From the NCBI GenBank assembly GCA_008501765.1, contig QQUE01000002.1:1238336-1302335 (forward strand): DNA of 64,000 nt, in the 5' to 3' direction. Under the pieces are notes generated by a model, which saw nothing but the letters and a program-made list of their open reading frames with translations, was not told where the DNA came from and ran no database searches. A program made the position numbers and the translations under genes. The stretch is from Calditrichota bacterium (GTDB taxonomy: Bacteria > Zhuqueibacterota > Zhuqueibacteria > Zhuqueibacterales > Geothermadaptataceae). Positions 17,003-25,063 of this stretch are shown one piece after another (position 1 is the stretch's first letter; every line of letters begins with the position of its first letter).

Positions 17003-17650
17003 ATGAGTCAAAAGGAATCATCCATTCCATCCGAAAAAATTACAGCCTATGTGGACAACGAATTGGTGGAAGTTGAAAGGGATGAAATTGAAGCGCGAAT
17101 TGGGAATGATCCAAAACTTAAAGAGATCTGTGAAGCCCAAAAGCAGGTAAAAAAACTGGTAAAAGAGTGTGTTTTATTGGAAAAAGCGCCTGTTCATTTG
17201 CGGGCGCGGATCCGGCGCAGTTTGGATCAGGCACAAATTGTACCTGGTTTTTTAAATTTGATTTCTGATATTTTCCGGTATCACGCAGTGAAGGGCCTTG
17301 CTACAACCTGCACAATCCTTGTTTTGGTAGCACTTCCCTGGTTTCCCGCGGAAAATTTAACACCCAGCTCGGATGATGTGATTGCGGTTAAATTGCAAGT
17401 GATCGAGGGAAAGTTGATTTGTGTTGACTGTGAACAGTTGCATTCCGAACATATAAATTCTGTAAAACACTCCGATTTTCATCGCGCCGGATTGAAAACA
17501 TCGGATGGTACCATTTGGCAGTTCCTCGACTACGGGAAGGGCAGTGAACTGATACATGACTTTTCCAGATTAAACGCTACGATGCACGTTGAGGGCAAAC
17601 TGATAAATGGTGATCATACTTTGAATGTTCAATCTTATCAAAAAATTTGA
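17003..17650 (+). CDS. Transmembrane anti-sigma factor with periplasmic Cys-x-x-Cys domain
   Basis: 215-aa cognate anti-sigma factor. The N-terminal 75 residues form the cytoplasmic helical anti-sigma domain (SEKITAYVDNELVEVERDEIE, positions 10-30), without the His/Cys zinc motif of ZAS proteins. One membrane helix spans about residues 97-115. The periplasmic domain (about 125-215) has CVDC, three His in the next 20 residues, then GLKTSDGTIWQFLD and a terminal VEGKLINGDHTLNVQSY strand pattern like a small OB-type barrel. The CxxC/His cluster suggests metal or thiol-redox sensing (inference). Confidence 0.75.
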   Translation: MSQKESSIPSEKITAYVDNELVEVERDEIEARIGNDPKLKEICEAQKQVKKLVKECVLLEKAPVHLRARIRRSLDQAQIVPGFLNLISDIFRYHAVKGLATTCTILVLVALPWFPAENLTPSSDDVIAVKLQVIEGKLICVDCEQLHSEHINSVKHSDFHRAGLKTSDGTIWQFLDYGKGSELIHDFSRLNATMHVEGKLINGDHTLNVQSYQKI

Positions 17651-17658
17651 GGAGTTGA

Positions 17659-18339
17659 TTGAATCAAAATTGCAACGCACTTGTTGTTTATGCAAAATAC
17701 CCTGAGCCCGGAAAAGTAAAAACACGGCTTGCAGCCACAATTGGGGAGATATTAGCGGCCGAAGTTTATTCTCGTTTTATTCACCATATCTTTAAAAAAC
17801 ATCAGCGTGCAGATAAAAAATACGATTTCCTGTGTGCTGTCGCACCTGCCAATAAACTGGACTCTTTTAAAAATACATTTTCCGGTCCACGGACATTTAT
17901 CCCGCAAATATCTAAGAGCGATTTGGGGAAACGCTTATTCGATACCACCCAAAAAGTCCAAAATCTGGGCTACAATAAAATTGTGATAATTGGAACAGAT
18001 AGTCCGGCTTTACCAATGCAGCATATCGAGCAGGCATTTGTTGCGCTTGATAAAGGTGATCTTGCGCTTGGCCCAACTTCCGATGGCGGCTATTATTTAA
18101 TCGGAATGCGAGAACCGAATCAACAAATATTTGAATCCATTCGCTGGAGCACAGAATTTACGCTAAAGGATACGATGAAAGCAGCTAATCGCACGAGATT
18201 AAAATACTCTTTACTGCCCGAGCACTTCGATATCGATGAAGGACAAGATTTACACTATCTTCTGCAAATTGACAACGAGGGAATTTTCCCGGAAAATTTG
18301 AAGTCAAAGATTTATGCGGCTTTACAAGAAAAAATATGA
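17659..18339 (+). CDS. DUF2064/TIGR04282-family glycosyltransferase-like protein
   Basis: 226-aa nucleotidyl/glycosyltransferase-fold protein of the CofC-like DUF2064 group. Visible motifs: N-terminal VYAKYPEPGKVKTRLA (the P-loop-like nucleotide-binding segment), IIGTDSPALP (acidic metal site), and LALGPTSDGGYYLIGM. It probably transfers a sugar or nucleotidyl group; the exact reaction is not established. Start TTG at 17659 with GAGGAG four bases upstream. It precedes a polyprenyl-type GT2 by 13 bp, a pairing that is frequent, so both likely act on the same lipid-linked sugar product. Confidence 0.82.
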   Translation: MNQNCNALVVYAKYPEPGKVKTRLAATIGEILAAEVYSRFIHHIFKKHQRADKKYDFLCAVAPANKLDSFKNTFSGPRTFIPQISKSDLGKRLFDTTQKVQNLGYNKIVIIGTDSPALPMQHIEQAFVALDKGDLALGPTSDGGYYLIGMREPNQQIFESIRWSTEFTLKDTMKAANRTRLKYSLLPEHFDIDEGQDLHYLLQIDNEGIFPENLKSKIYAALQEKI

Positions 18340-18352
18340 AGAAATTAGGCTA

Positions 18353-19078
18353 ATGAATAATCAAAAAGTGGTCGTTATAATTCCCGCCTTAAATGAAGAA
18401 AAATCAATTGGAAAAGTAATCACTGCCTTGCCGGAAAACACCTGTGAACAAGTCATAGTCGTGGACAACGGTTCGACTGACAACACAGTGTCGGTGGCAA
18501 CTGATTCAGGAGCAACTGTTGTCTTTGAGCCGCAGCGTGGTTATGGGCAGGCCTGTTTAACCGGAATTTCCACAGCGCGTGACTTTGACCCGGATATCGT
18601 CGTTTTCCTCGACGGAGACTACAGTGATTTTCCCGAGCAAATTGGCGAGGTCATTCAGCCAATCCTTGCCGGACAAGCGGACATGGTTATCGGCTCACGA
18701 ACGCGGGGCAGACACGCGCCGGGTGCTTTGTTGCCGCAGGCACGGTTCGGAAATTGGCTTGCCTCGTGGCTCATCAAGATTTTTTGGAAATTTCAATATT
18801 CAGACCTCGGCCCATTTCGCGCCATTCGCTGGGACAGCTTATTAGCTCTCAATATGCAGGATAGAAATTATGGCTGGACGGTCGAGATGCAAATTAAGGC
18901 ATTGTTAATCGGTTTGCGTGTAAAAGAAGTGCCGGTTAATTACAGAAAACGGATTGGCACCTCAAAAGTAACGGGGACTATTTCGGGATCGATTCGAGCT
19001 GGTTATAAAATATTATGGGTCATATTTAAATATGGCTTTTTCTCGAAAAAGCTGACGATACAACCAATCAATCAATGA
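18353..19078 (+). CDS. Family 2 glycosyltransferase, dolichyl-phosphate-mannose-synthase-like
   Basis: 241-aa GT-A glycosyltransferase: IIPALNEEKSIGKVI, VVDNGSTDNT, FLDGDYSDFP (DxD-type metal site), GSRTRG, then DLGPFRAIRW and the late ALLIGLRVKEVPVNYRKRIG. No C-terminal membrane pair, so a cytosolic or peripheral enzyme that probably makes a polyprenyl-phosphate sugar. ATG 18353 is preferred over the upstream frame at 18314, which overlaps the previous gene. Its 3' end overlaps the convergent diguanylate cyclase by 11 bp. Confidence 0.87.
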   Translation: MNNQKVVVIIPALNEEKSIGKVITALPENTCEQVIVVDNGSTDNTVSVATDSGATVVFEPQRGYGQACLTGISTARDFDPDIVVFLDGDYSDFPEQIGEVIQPILAGQADMVIGSRTRGRHAPGALLPQARFGNWLASWLIKIFWKFQYSDLGPFRAIRWDSLLALNMQDRNYGWTVEMQIKALLIGLRVKEVPVNYRKRIGTSKVTGTISGSIRAGYKILWVIFKYGFFSKKLTIQPINQ

Positions 19079-20306
19079 TTTTTAGCTTGGATTTGCTGGG
19101 CCCGGGAATTTTATTTGTAATTAGGGCAATATCGCCGGTCCTGTTCCTACCCTGAGATTTTGCCCAATACAGCGCCTGATCAACCATTTTGATGAGTACA
19201 GATATTTCGGCGGAATCTTCGGGCAACGAGGCAATACCGATGGAAATGGTTAATTTGCGGGTCTTGTTTGAATCCGAATTTTGTTGTGCGGATTTTTCAA
19301 CGGCGAGTCGTAGTTTTTCTGCTACTTTAAATCCTTGTTTCTTTGCTGTTTCCGGTAAGATTACCATAAACTCCTCCCCACCATAACGCGCAAGAAAATC
19401 ACCTTTTCGGAGAATTTTTTGCAAGCAGCGCACAACATTTTTCAAAGCAATATCTCCGACTGGATGGCCATATTTATCATTGTATTTTTTGAAATGGTCG
19501 ATATCGATCATCAGCAAAGTGAGGGGATGATTGTAGCGATGTGCCCGCTCGATTTCGTGTGAAAGTTGGTTGTCAAAAAAGCGCCTGTTGGGGATTTGCG
19601 TCAAAGAATCGGTTATCGATTGCTGTTGAAATTGTTCGAATTCATTAATTTTCGCTAGAATTTGACCCAAATGCGTCGTTAAATTATCTAGGAAAAAGAG
19701 TTCTTTTTCTGAAAATGCGTGTATTTTTTTGCTGTAAATTGTAAGATAACCAACTATCGCATGTTTTTTTAATAAAATGGGCTTAATCAGAAGGCAGCCT
19801 TGGTGAGAAAAAACTTTTTTGGATTTTGAATTTCGGAATTCAGGAATATCGGGAATATAAATATCCTGATCGTGCCGCTTCTTCTGTTCGTTAATTAAAA
19901 TTGATGGAATATTCAAACCTGCCGTCATCACCGTCTTATAATCATCGATTTTCTCATCCCTTAATTCAAGCCGTAATCCAGTAAATTTCAAGTACGATTT
20001 TAAAATAGTTTTCACTTTTTTTAGTACTGAACGCTGAGAGAATTCGTTGCTGAATTCTGCGAACAATTCGTACAGATGTTTGATTTCATCCGTATCGAGC
20101 TGAATTTTTGCAGCACCCAAATTAGTGTCGGACGAGTGGAAGTATTCATCGTTTTCTTTTTTTAAATGGATTGGAAAGTCGGGATATGTCGTTCCATTTT
20201 GTTTGGAACGGTGAAAACTTTTCATCCGGATTGTATTAAAAGTAGACGATTTTTGTTCATCCACTGACGATTTTGAAATTGGAATTATTTTCATTGTGCA
20301 GCCCAT
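19068..20306 (-). CDS. GAF-GGDEF diguanylate cyclase
   Basis: 412-aa predicted diguanylate cyclase making c-di-GMP from two GTP. A variable N-terminus (1-70), GAF-type sensor at about 75-225 (VGYLTIYSKK, FSEKELFFLDNLTTHLGQILAKI in positions 186-220), then GGDEF domain at 230-400: DSLTQIPNRRFFDNQL, MIDIDHFKKYNDKYGH, and the active-site GGEEF (309-313). The inhibitory I-site RKGD lies five residues upstream of GGEEF, so product feedback is likely. No EAL domain. The second Met (residue 5) is an alternative start. A very good sigma-54 promoter lies about 207 bp upstream at 20513-20528. Confidence 0.93.
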   Translation of the reverse strand: MGCTMKIIPISKSSVDEQKSSTFNTIRMKSFHRSKQNGTTYPDFPIHLKKENDEYFHSSDTNLGAAKIQLDTDEIKHLYELFAEFSNEFSQRSVLKKVKTILKSYLKFTGLRLELRDEKIDDYKTVMTAGLNIPSILINEQKKRHDQDIYIPDIPEFRNSKSKKVFSHQGCLLIKPILLKKHAIVGYLTIYSKKIHAFSEKELFFLDNLTTHLGQILAKINEFEQFQQQSITDSLTQIPNRRFFDNQLSHEIERAHRYNHPLTLLMIDIDHFKKYNDKYGHPVGDIALKNVVRCLQKILRKGDFLARYGGEEFMVILPETAKKQGFKVAEKLRLAVEKSAQQNSDSNKTRKLTISIGIASLPEDSAEISVLIKMVDQALYWAKSQGRNRTGDIALITNKIPGPSKSKLKIID

Positions 20307-20328
20307 CCTGGAGATCGTTTGGTGTCAC

Positions 20329-20339
20329 GTCATGATGAC
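20329..20339. promoter_or_regulatory. 11-bp palindrome in the leader of the cyclase gene
   Basis: GTCATGATGAC, a perfect palindrome 23 bp upstream of the cyclase ATG and inside the predicted untranslated leader; an outer TGTCA/TGACA pair surrounds it. Possible operator or RNA element; low confidence. Confidence 0.3.
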
Positions 20340-20512
20340 AACGGATAATTATATTTGGAAATCACAGGTGCTAAATTGTTAATTATTCTGTGTTAAACTG
20401 GATTGTTTTAAACGGTCTAAAGTTTAAAATAATACGACTGTCATTTAGCAGGTGTGAGTTGTGGAATTGGTGATTTTGCAGACTTTACACATGTAATTGT
20501 TTGCTTCTATTT

Positions 20513-20528
20513 GGCAATATGTATGCCA
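20513..20528 (-). promoter_or_regulatory. Sigma-54 promoter for the diguanylate cyclase
   Basis: On the minus strand: TGGCATA (20528-20522), CATA spacer, TTGC (20517-20514). It fits TGGCAYR-N4-TTGCW at every position but the last and has the GG-N10-GC core. Transcription would start near 20502 and run into the cyclase with a leader of about 195 nt. Confidence 0.65.
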
Positions 20529-20532
20529 CTCA

Positions 20533-21117
20533 TCAAACAGTTTGGAAGGTTGTTGGATTTGCAGCCGGGGAAATAGCTTTGGAGAGATATTTTAATAAAA
20601 CATCGTATTTGCCTGTCAATGTTTTTGCTTCAAAAGCGTTTACTTGAAAATTATAAAAAGCTTCCCTGTGTGGATTCGCCAGACAAACCCGCAACTTCGC
20701 GTTGCATTTACTGGCAAAATAAGTGGCAAAAATATTAAAGTCGGCATTGAAATCAACTAACAGGTCGAAGGAAATTCCGTCATATTCATTCATTAACATT
20801 TTTGTGGGGGTTCCTAAAAATGTCAAATCCTGTTTTTCAATAATTCGGGCATTTGCTAAAATATCCTGGGGAAAATCAAATGCTGGGTGGGTGTTTAAAA
20901 CAAGGTATTGAAATGTGGTGTTATTGAAAAGTCCAATTAACTCCAGCCGTTTTTCCAATGCGACGGGCAGTGATTTTACATCTTCCGGCAAGAGAATAAT
21001 GCCATTTCTGATCTTGCTAAATTGCAAGGTGACATCGATCATCTCCGCCTGACGGCGTTTTTTTGCCCGCCAAATCAACAGCATTTTCGAAATATGATTT
21101 AATGGATTTTGAAACAT
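20533..21117 (-). CDS. GT9/DUF6913-like protein, N-terminal half only
   Basis: 194-aa protein. The order of strands and motifs (IRNGIILLPEDVKSLP, LVLNTHPAFDFP, ISFDLLVDFNADFNIFATYFAS, and RVCLANPHREAFYNFQV) resembles DUF6913 and the N-terminal Rossmann half of GT9 heptosyltransferases (where a 'DLVIDL' strand is followed by a chain recognising a lipid acceptor). The nucleotide-sugar-binding C-terminal half of a GT9 is absent, so it is either a family of its own or a shortened relative. It starts at ATG 21117 with a basic helix. Function unknown. Confidence 0.5.
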   Translation of the reverse strand: MFQNPLNHISKMLLIWRAKKRRQAEMIDVTLQFSKIRNGIILLPEDVKSLPVALEKRLELIGLFNNTTFQYLVLNTHPAFDFPQDILANARIIEKQDLTFLGTPTKMLMNEYDGISFDLLVDFNADFNIFATYFASKCNAKLRVCLANPHREAFYNFQVNAFEAKTLTGKYDVLLKYLSKAISPAANPTTFQTV

Positions 21118-21309
21118 AAATTTTTGTGTAAATTTCCCAGACTTGGCGCAACCTGTCTAGTTTATAAACAGTTGCATGAAATTGCAATTGCTGGTCTCAC
21201 CAAAAAAACGATAAGATAACAAAAATGAAACCAACCTAAATATATGGATTCCTAATACTTTGTCAATATATAAATAGAATCAGGCAGATAAAAATTTTCA
21301 GATCAAAAT

Positions 21310-23181
21310 TTATTTACTAAAATTAAATTGCACACCCCATTGGTTTTCTGCCTGCTCATCCTGTTTTTTCTCCCGGATAAAGTAACCGGCCAATTTAATA
21401 TAAAATATTTTAAATTGATAGCCAAGAATGAATCTTCTTCCCAACCCTGAAAGCGGGATTGGTTGCAATAAATCCGGAAATCGATAGTCGATCTGATATA
21501 TCCGGCTCAAATAATCTTCAATAGTAAAAAGTGAGTATCGGATTTGGAAACGGTATTTATCCAGAAAACGAAACTTGAATTGATGCATTTGAGCCCAGCC
21601 CTGATACGAATTGGGAACAGTCTTGCTGGTACGGGCAAAGTCAAACCGAAATCGATAATCACAATTGCTGCTTATCTGGTAATCCGTTTTTAAATAAATA
21701 CTGCTGGTTGACGGATTGTTTATTATATTACCTCTTAATTGCAGCGTATTCGGAAGAATTTCTGCTATTTGTGGCCGCGTGCTCACTTTTAATCGTGAAT
21801 TAAAATTTAATTTTCTCAGAAGACGTTTCTCAAAATGAAAAATAAAAGTTTGTTTTTCAACAGGTTGAGGAAATAAATATGTACGCCATGGCGTCTTCTC
21901 ACGCTGAATTGAGAAAATAAATTTCCCCCAATGATTTCCCAAATAAAAACCAAAATAGAATCCGGAGGTATTGCTGGTCTCACCCAGTTGCTTGTTGGGA
22001 AGTGTGCCATAATCCGATTCAAAATCCGGAGTCGCCTGCCAAAGAAGAATTGATAATGTTTTTTGTGCCGCGGATTTTTTAAAGCCCACAATTTCTGCGT
22101 GGGCTCCATTGTTCAGACGCCCAATTTCGCTAAAAAACACCATGTCCGCCGGTGGAATTACGAACTGCGAGTATAGACTCCACGTCGATTTCCACTCACC
22201 ATTAAAATGAAAATGCTGTCTTTCCAGATCGGCAGGAATAATCTTGTAACTGTACCGGGTATGGGTTAGACTCGTTCCCAGTTGAAAATTTTTTATCCTT
22301 TTCAACTCTGCAAAAATTCCGGTTGTATTCTCCCCAAGCGCATCTTTTTTCCCCTGTTCTGCTTCCGAAACATGTAAACCTGATATTGGACGAGAGACAA
22401 CAAAACCGGATTCATTAACCTGCGCGTCTCTCTTTGCTGACGAATAAAATGAGAGAACCTGAAATCGTTTTTTGTTTAAGTTTAGCGCTAATCCGCGAAA
22501 GGCCAGGTTTTCCGTGATGGATCTGTATGGCCGAATTTTTGTGCTATGAAATTTAGCAGCAGTGCGTGGATGCGATAAAATTGGTGCACTAAATGGGCCT
22601 GCGTATACTAATCCTGTTGCACTCTGCACAGTGAAATCCCCCAAAACAACGGACAAATTTTTCTCAAAATAATTTACACCAAGATAAGCAGATGAAAAAT
22701 CGTTTAATTGTTTTTCACCTGCATCCTGCTCAAGCGTAACTCGGGCAGTTGTGTTATTGCGCGTAAATTCAAATTTTTGTTCTTTGCACGTCCCGTTTTG
22801 GTTGTTTTTAAATCGCGCCCTATGCGACAAGCGATCAAAAAAATCGTCTGGTAATTCAAAAATTAATTCCACCTGTTCGATCGGCATATTAAGAGTTTTG
22901 GCCAGGGTTGGATAGGTTAGTGTTTGTAAACTCTGTGTCTGCAAAACAGCTTTGAGTTGCTTCATCTGCAAAGCCGTGAGGAACCAAAGTTGACTAACAC
23001 TGTCAGGAGAAATTTTTTTTAATGGGATCGGGCTTGGGATATAGGATCGAATGAGCGTCTCAATATCGATGGCATTTTCTGTCTCAACTTCATCGAGTAT
23101 CTGCATGAGTGATTGACCTGCGAGTGTCTGCAAAACGAATAAAAGCAAGGTACAAAATAGAAATATTTTTGTGCAGTACAT
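21310..23181 (-). CDS. Helix-hairpin-helix-type outer-membrane beta-barrel protein
   Basis: 623-aa exported protein. A signal peptide ends QTLAGQ; residues ~30-110 contain degenerate helix-hairpin-helix segments (VSQLWFLTALQMKQLKAVLQ and YPTLAKTLNMPIEQVELIFELP). From about residue 130 the sequence is aromatic alternating beta-barrel (for example GDFTVQSATGLVYAGPF). This architecture, HhH repeats plus a large barrel, matches a FCB family found next to PorV-type genes; its role is not established. It starts at ATG 23181, sharing one base with the stop of the PorV-like gene (TAATG), so translation is coupled. Confidence 0.6.
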   Translation of the reverse strand: MYCTKIFLFCTLLLFVLQTLAGQSLMQILDEVETENAIDIETLIRSYIPSPIPLKKISPDSVSQLWFLTALQMKQLKAVLQTQSLQTLTYPTLAKTLNMPIEQVELIFELPDDFFDRLSHRARFKNNQNGTCKEQKFEFTRNNTTARVTLEQDAGEKQLNDFSSAYLGVNYFEKNLSVVLGDFTVQSATGLVYAGPFSAPILSHPRTAAKFHSTKIRPYRSITENLAFRGLALNLNKKRFQVLSFYSSAKRDAQVNESGFVVSRPISGLHVSEAEQGKKDALGENTTGIFAELKRIKNFQLGTSLTHTRYSYKIIPADLERQHFHFNGEWKSTWSLYSQFVIPPADMVFFSEIGRLNNGAHAEIVGFKKSAAQKTLSILLWQATPDFESDYGTLPNKQLGETSNTSGFYFGFYLGNHWGKFIFSIQREKTPWRTYLFPQPVEKQTFIFHFEKRLLRKLNFNSRLKVSTRPQIAEILPNTLQLRGNIINNPSTSSIYLKTDYQISSNCDYRFRFDFARTSKTVPNSYQGWAQMHQFKFRFLDKYRFQIRYSLFTIEDYLSRIYQIDYRFPDLLQPIPLSGLGRRFILGYQFKIFYIKLAGYFIREKKQDEQAENQWGVQFNFSK

Positions 23182-23993
23182 TATTTTATCTCCAGCGAAA
23201 AGGTAAAATAATGCGTTTGTGCAAGATAGGTGTGGTTTTGCAAAGCGTAATCAAAACTCATTCTGTTCCAGTTTACGCAGAACCCCATCGAATAAATTTC
23301 GCTCGAATTTAATCCTGTGCCTGCCCGAAGCTGAAGAAAATCAATGGGTGAGTAAGTGGCGGCAAAGCGCAAATCAGGGGTCTGACTTTCGACGTGTGCG
23401 GTTTCGATGTATAGATTAATATCTGGAATTGTTGCTATTTTTAAAGCCGAAATAAGCTCACGCTTAAATTCATCGCCTGATTCAGCCAGAGCTGTATTGT
23501 GAAAATTAACAAGCCGCGCCCCAAAGTTCATTTTCGAGGAGAGCGGAACATGGATTCCTAAATCGAAAAGAAAGTGCCCTGCGGAACCATAGCGGGCAAT
23601 ATCAATCCGGCGATATTTTACTGTGATCCCTGCAGAAACATCATGAAAAATAGCCCGGCTCAAGGCCAAGTTTACGATTTGTTCTTTATATAATTTATGC
23701 CCTAATTGCCAGAAGCCAATTCCAATGCCGTAAACACCGTTCGAATAATTGATGGCGGAGGCAATACTTTGAACTTCTTTTAATTGATATGGGTTAAAGA
23801 CGTTAAACCAGGTTGTACAAAGCGGAAGTTGGGGTAGCAGAGCAGGGTTTGTAAATACTGTACCGGCATTATCAAGAATGAGTGCGCTTTGGGAATGCAG
23901 CGCTTTCGTTCTGCCCCCCGGGCTTAGTGTTTGCGCATGTGCGGTTAGAATATAGAAGAAAAAAATAAGAAAAGGTTTCAATTTGCCCCCCAT
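23181..23993 (-). CDS. PorV/PorQ-like outer-membrane protein, third copy
   Basis: 270-aa protein with a signal peptide ending TAHAQ and a PorV-like N-terminus: GGRTKALHSQSALI and AGTVFTNPALL, where the ancestral FNPAxL motif is still recognisable. Barrel strands follow (GVYGIGIGFWQLG, AGITVKYRRIDIARYG) and an aromatic terminal strand HYFTFSLEIK. It is the shortest PorV-type gene of the window. It overlaps the next gene (HhH barrel) by one base and reads away from the PorD-like gene, from which it is separated by a 126-bp divergent region. Confidence 0.78.
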   Translation of the reverse strand: MGGKLKPFLIFFFYILTAHAQTLSPGGRTKALHSQSALILDNAGTVFTNPALLPQLPLCTTWFNVFNPYQLKEVQSIASAINYSNGVYGIGIGFWQLGHKLYKEQIVNLALSRAIFHDVSAGITVKYRRIDIARYGSAGHFLFDLGIHVPLSSKMNFGARLVNFHNTALAESGDEFKRELISALKIATIPDINLYIETAHVESQTPDLRFAATYSPIDFLQLRAGTGLNSSEIYSMGFCVNWNRMSFDYALQNHTYLAQTHYFTFSLEIK

Positions 23994-24050
23994 TCTCTTA
24001 TCGTTTGCACTTTAACTTATTTTATTGGACTGCTGAATATTTTTAATCGC

Positions 24051-24079
24051 TTGACACGGGTATAAGCAATATTTATATT
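24051..24079 (+). promoter_or_regulatory. Sigma-70 promoter for the PorD-like gene
   Basis: TTGACA at 24051-24056, exactly 17 bp, TATATT at 24074-24079. The start is predicted near 24086, 34 bp before the ATG at 24120. One of the best promoters in the window. Confidence 0.75.
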
Positions 24080-24119
24080 AACATAGTGATACGAAATTTA
24101 ACCGGTTGGAGAGAGAACT

Positions 24120-24977
24120 ATGTTTGTAAAAAAAACGACTTTGGTATTCTCTGTATTCATGTGCCTGACATTGGTGTTTTCAATAGTTTTGGCGAACGAA
24201 GATGATAAAACACTACGGGCTGAAATTCAGGTTATACTTGATAAACTGCCGATTGAGAAACAAGAAGAGCTCAAAGAGTTTGATAAAATGATCGAACGCT
24301 ATGTCAATGATTTTGCCTGGATTGAAGAAGATGATGTTCCAGTGGTTGAGATCAGCATTCAAATTTTTCTCGAAAAACAACCAACCAGTGTTGAAGAGCG
24401 GTATAGCTGCACTATTCTCGTCACCGGAGGGGATATCCGGTATTATGATAAACGGGTTGTCTTTCCATTTCAGGAAGGTGATCAAATTGAACATGGTGGC
24501 CAATTTCATCCTTTATCCGGGATTATCGATTTTTATGTTTACCTTGCTATTGCGAATGAGATGGATAAGCTTAGTTATCTCGAAGGAACAAAATACTTTG
24601 ATAAAGCCAAAGCTGTGATGGAGCAAGGAAAGTTTACACGATACAACACGGGTTGGGATCGCCGAGATGAGTTGATTCAGAAAATATACAGTGAAAATTA
24701 TAAGAAATTTCGTGAAATGAAAGATTATTTTTTCTATGCAGTCTCCATTTTACCCGATGAAAAAGCAGAAGCCAGAAAATACATGGCCACCGCGATAAAT
24801 ATGCTGCAGGAAACAATGGAAAAGGATCATGATTTGGAGGCAGCTAAAAAATTTATCGATGCCCATCACCGGGAAGTGATCGATTTATTTAAGGACTCCG
24901 AGAACAAAAAACCGATTCGCATTTTGCAGCAAATTGATTTTGACCGGTCGGCTCTCTATGACGAATATCTTTATTAA
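24120..24977 (+). CDS. DUF4835/PorD-like secretion protein
   Basis: 285-aa protein with an N-terminal signal peptide (ends IVLAN, about residue 26). The layout follows DUF4835/PorD: ERYVNDFAWIEEDDVPVVEISIQIF, then LVTGGDIRYYDKRVVFPFQEGDQIE, GIIDFYVYLAIANEMDKLSYLEGTKYFDKAKAVM and the FREMKDYFFYAVSIL helix (given here as segments spanning residues ~60-215). The family term 'type IX secretion protein PorD' is applied to it in databases; the biochemical role is not known. It stands alone with a strong promoter and a terminator, convergent with the TPR lipoprotein. Confidence 0.6.
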   Translation: MFVKKTTLVFSVFMCLTLVFSIVLANEDDKTLRAEIQVILDKLPIEKQEELKEFDKMIERYVNDFAWIEEDDVPVVEISIQIFLEKQPTSVEERYSCTILVTGGDIRYYDKRVVFPFQEGDQIEHGGQFHPLSGIIDFYVYLAIANEMDKLSYLEGTKYFDKAKAVMEQGKFTRYNTGWDRRDELIQKIYSENYKKFREMKDYFFYAVSILPDEKAEARKYMATAINMLQETMEKDHDLEAAKKFIDAHHREVIDLFKDSENKKPIRILQQIDFDRSALYDEYLY

Positions 24978-25033
24978 GCATCTTTGGAAATTAAAATACC
25001 CGTGTCATCATTTAGCGTCCTAATTTGAACTTA

Positions 25034-25060
25034 AAAGGCGACTCGATCCGAGCCGCCTTT
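25034..25060. terminator. Bidirectional terminator between convergent genes
   Basis: AAAGGCG-A-CTCG-ATC-CGAG-C-CGCCTTT, a strong GC hairpin with A-rich and T-rich flanks. It separates the PorD-like gene (plus strand) from the TPR lipoprotein (minus strand). Confidence 0.75.
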
Positions 25061-25063
25061 GCT

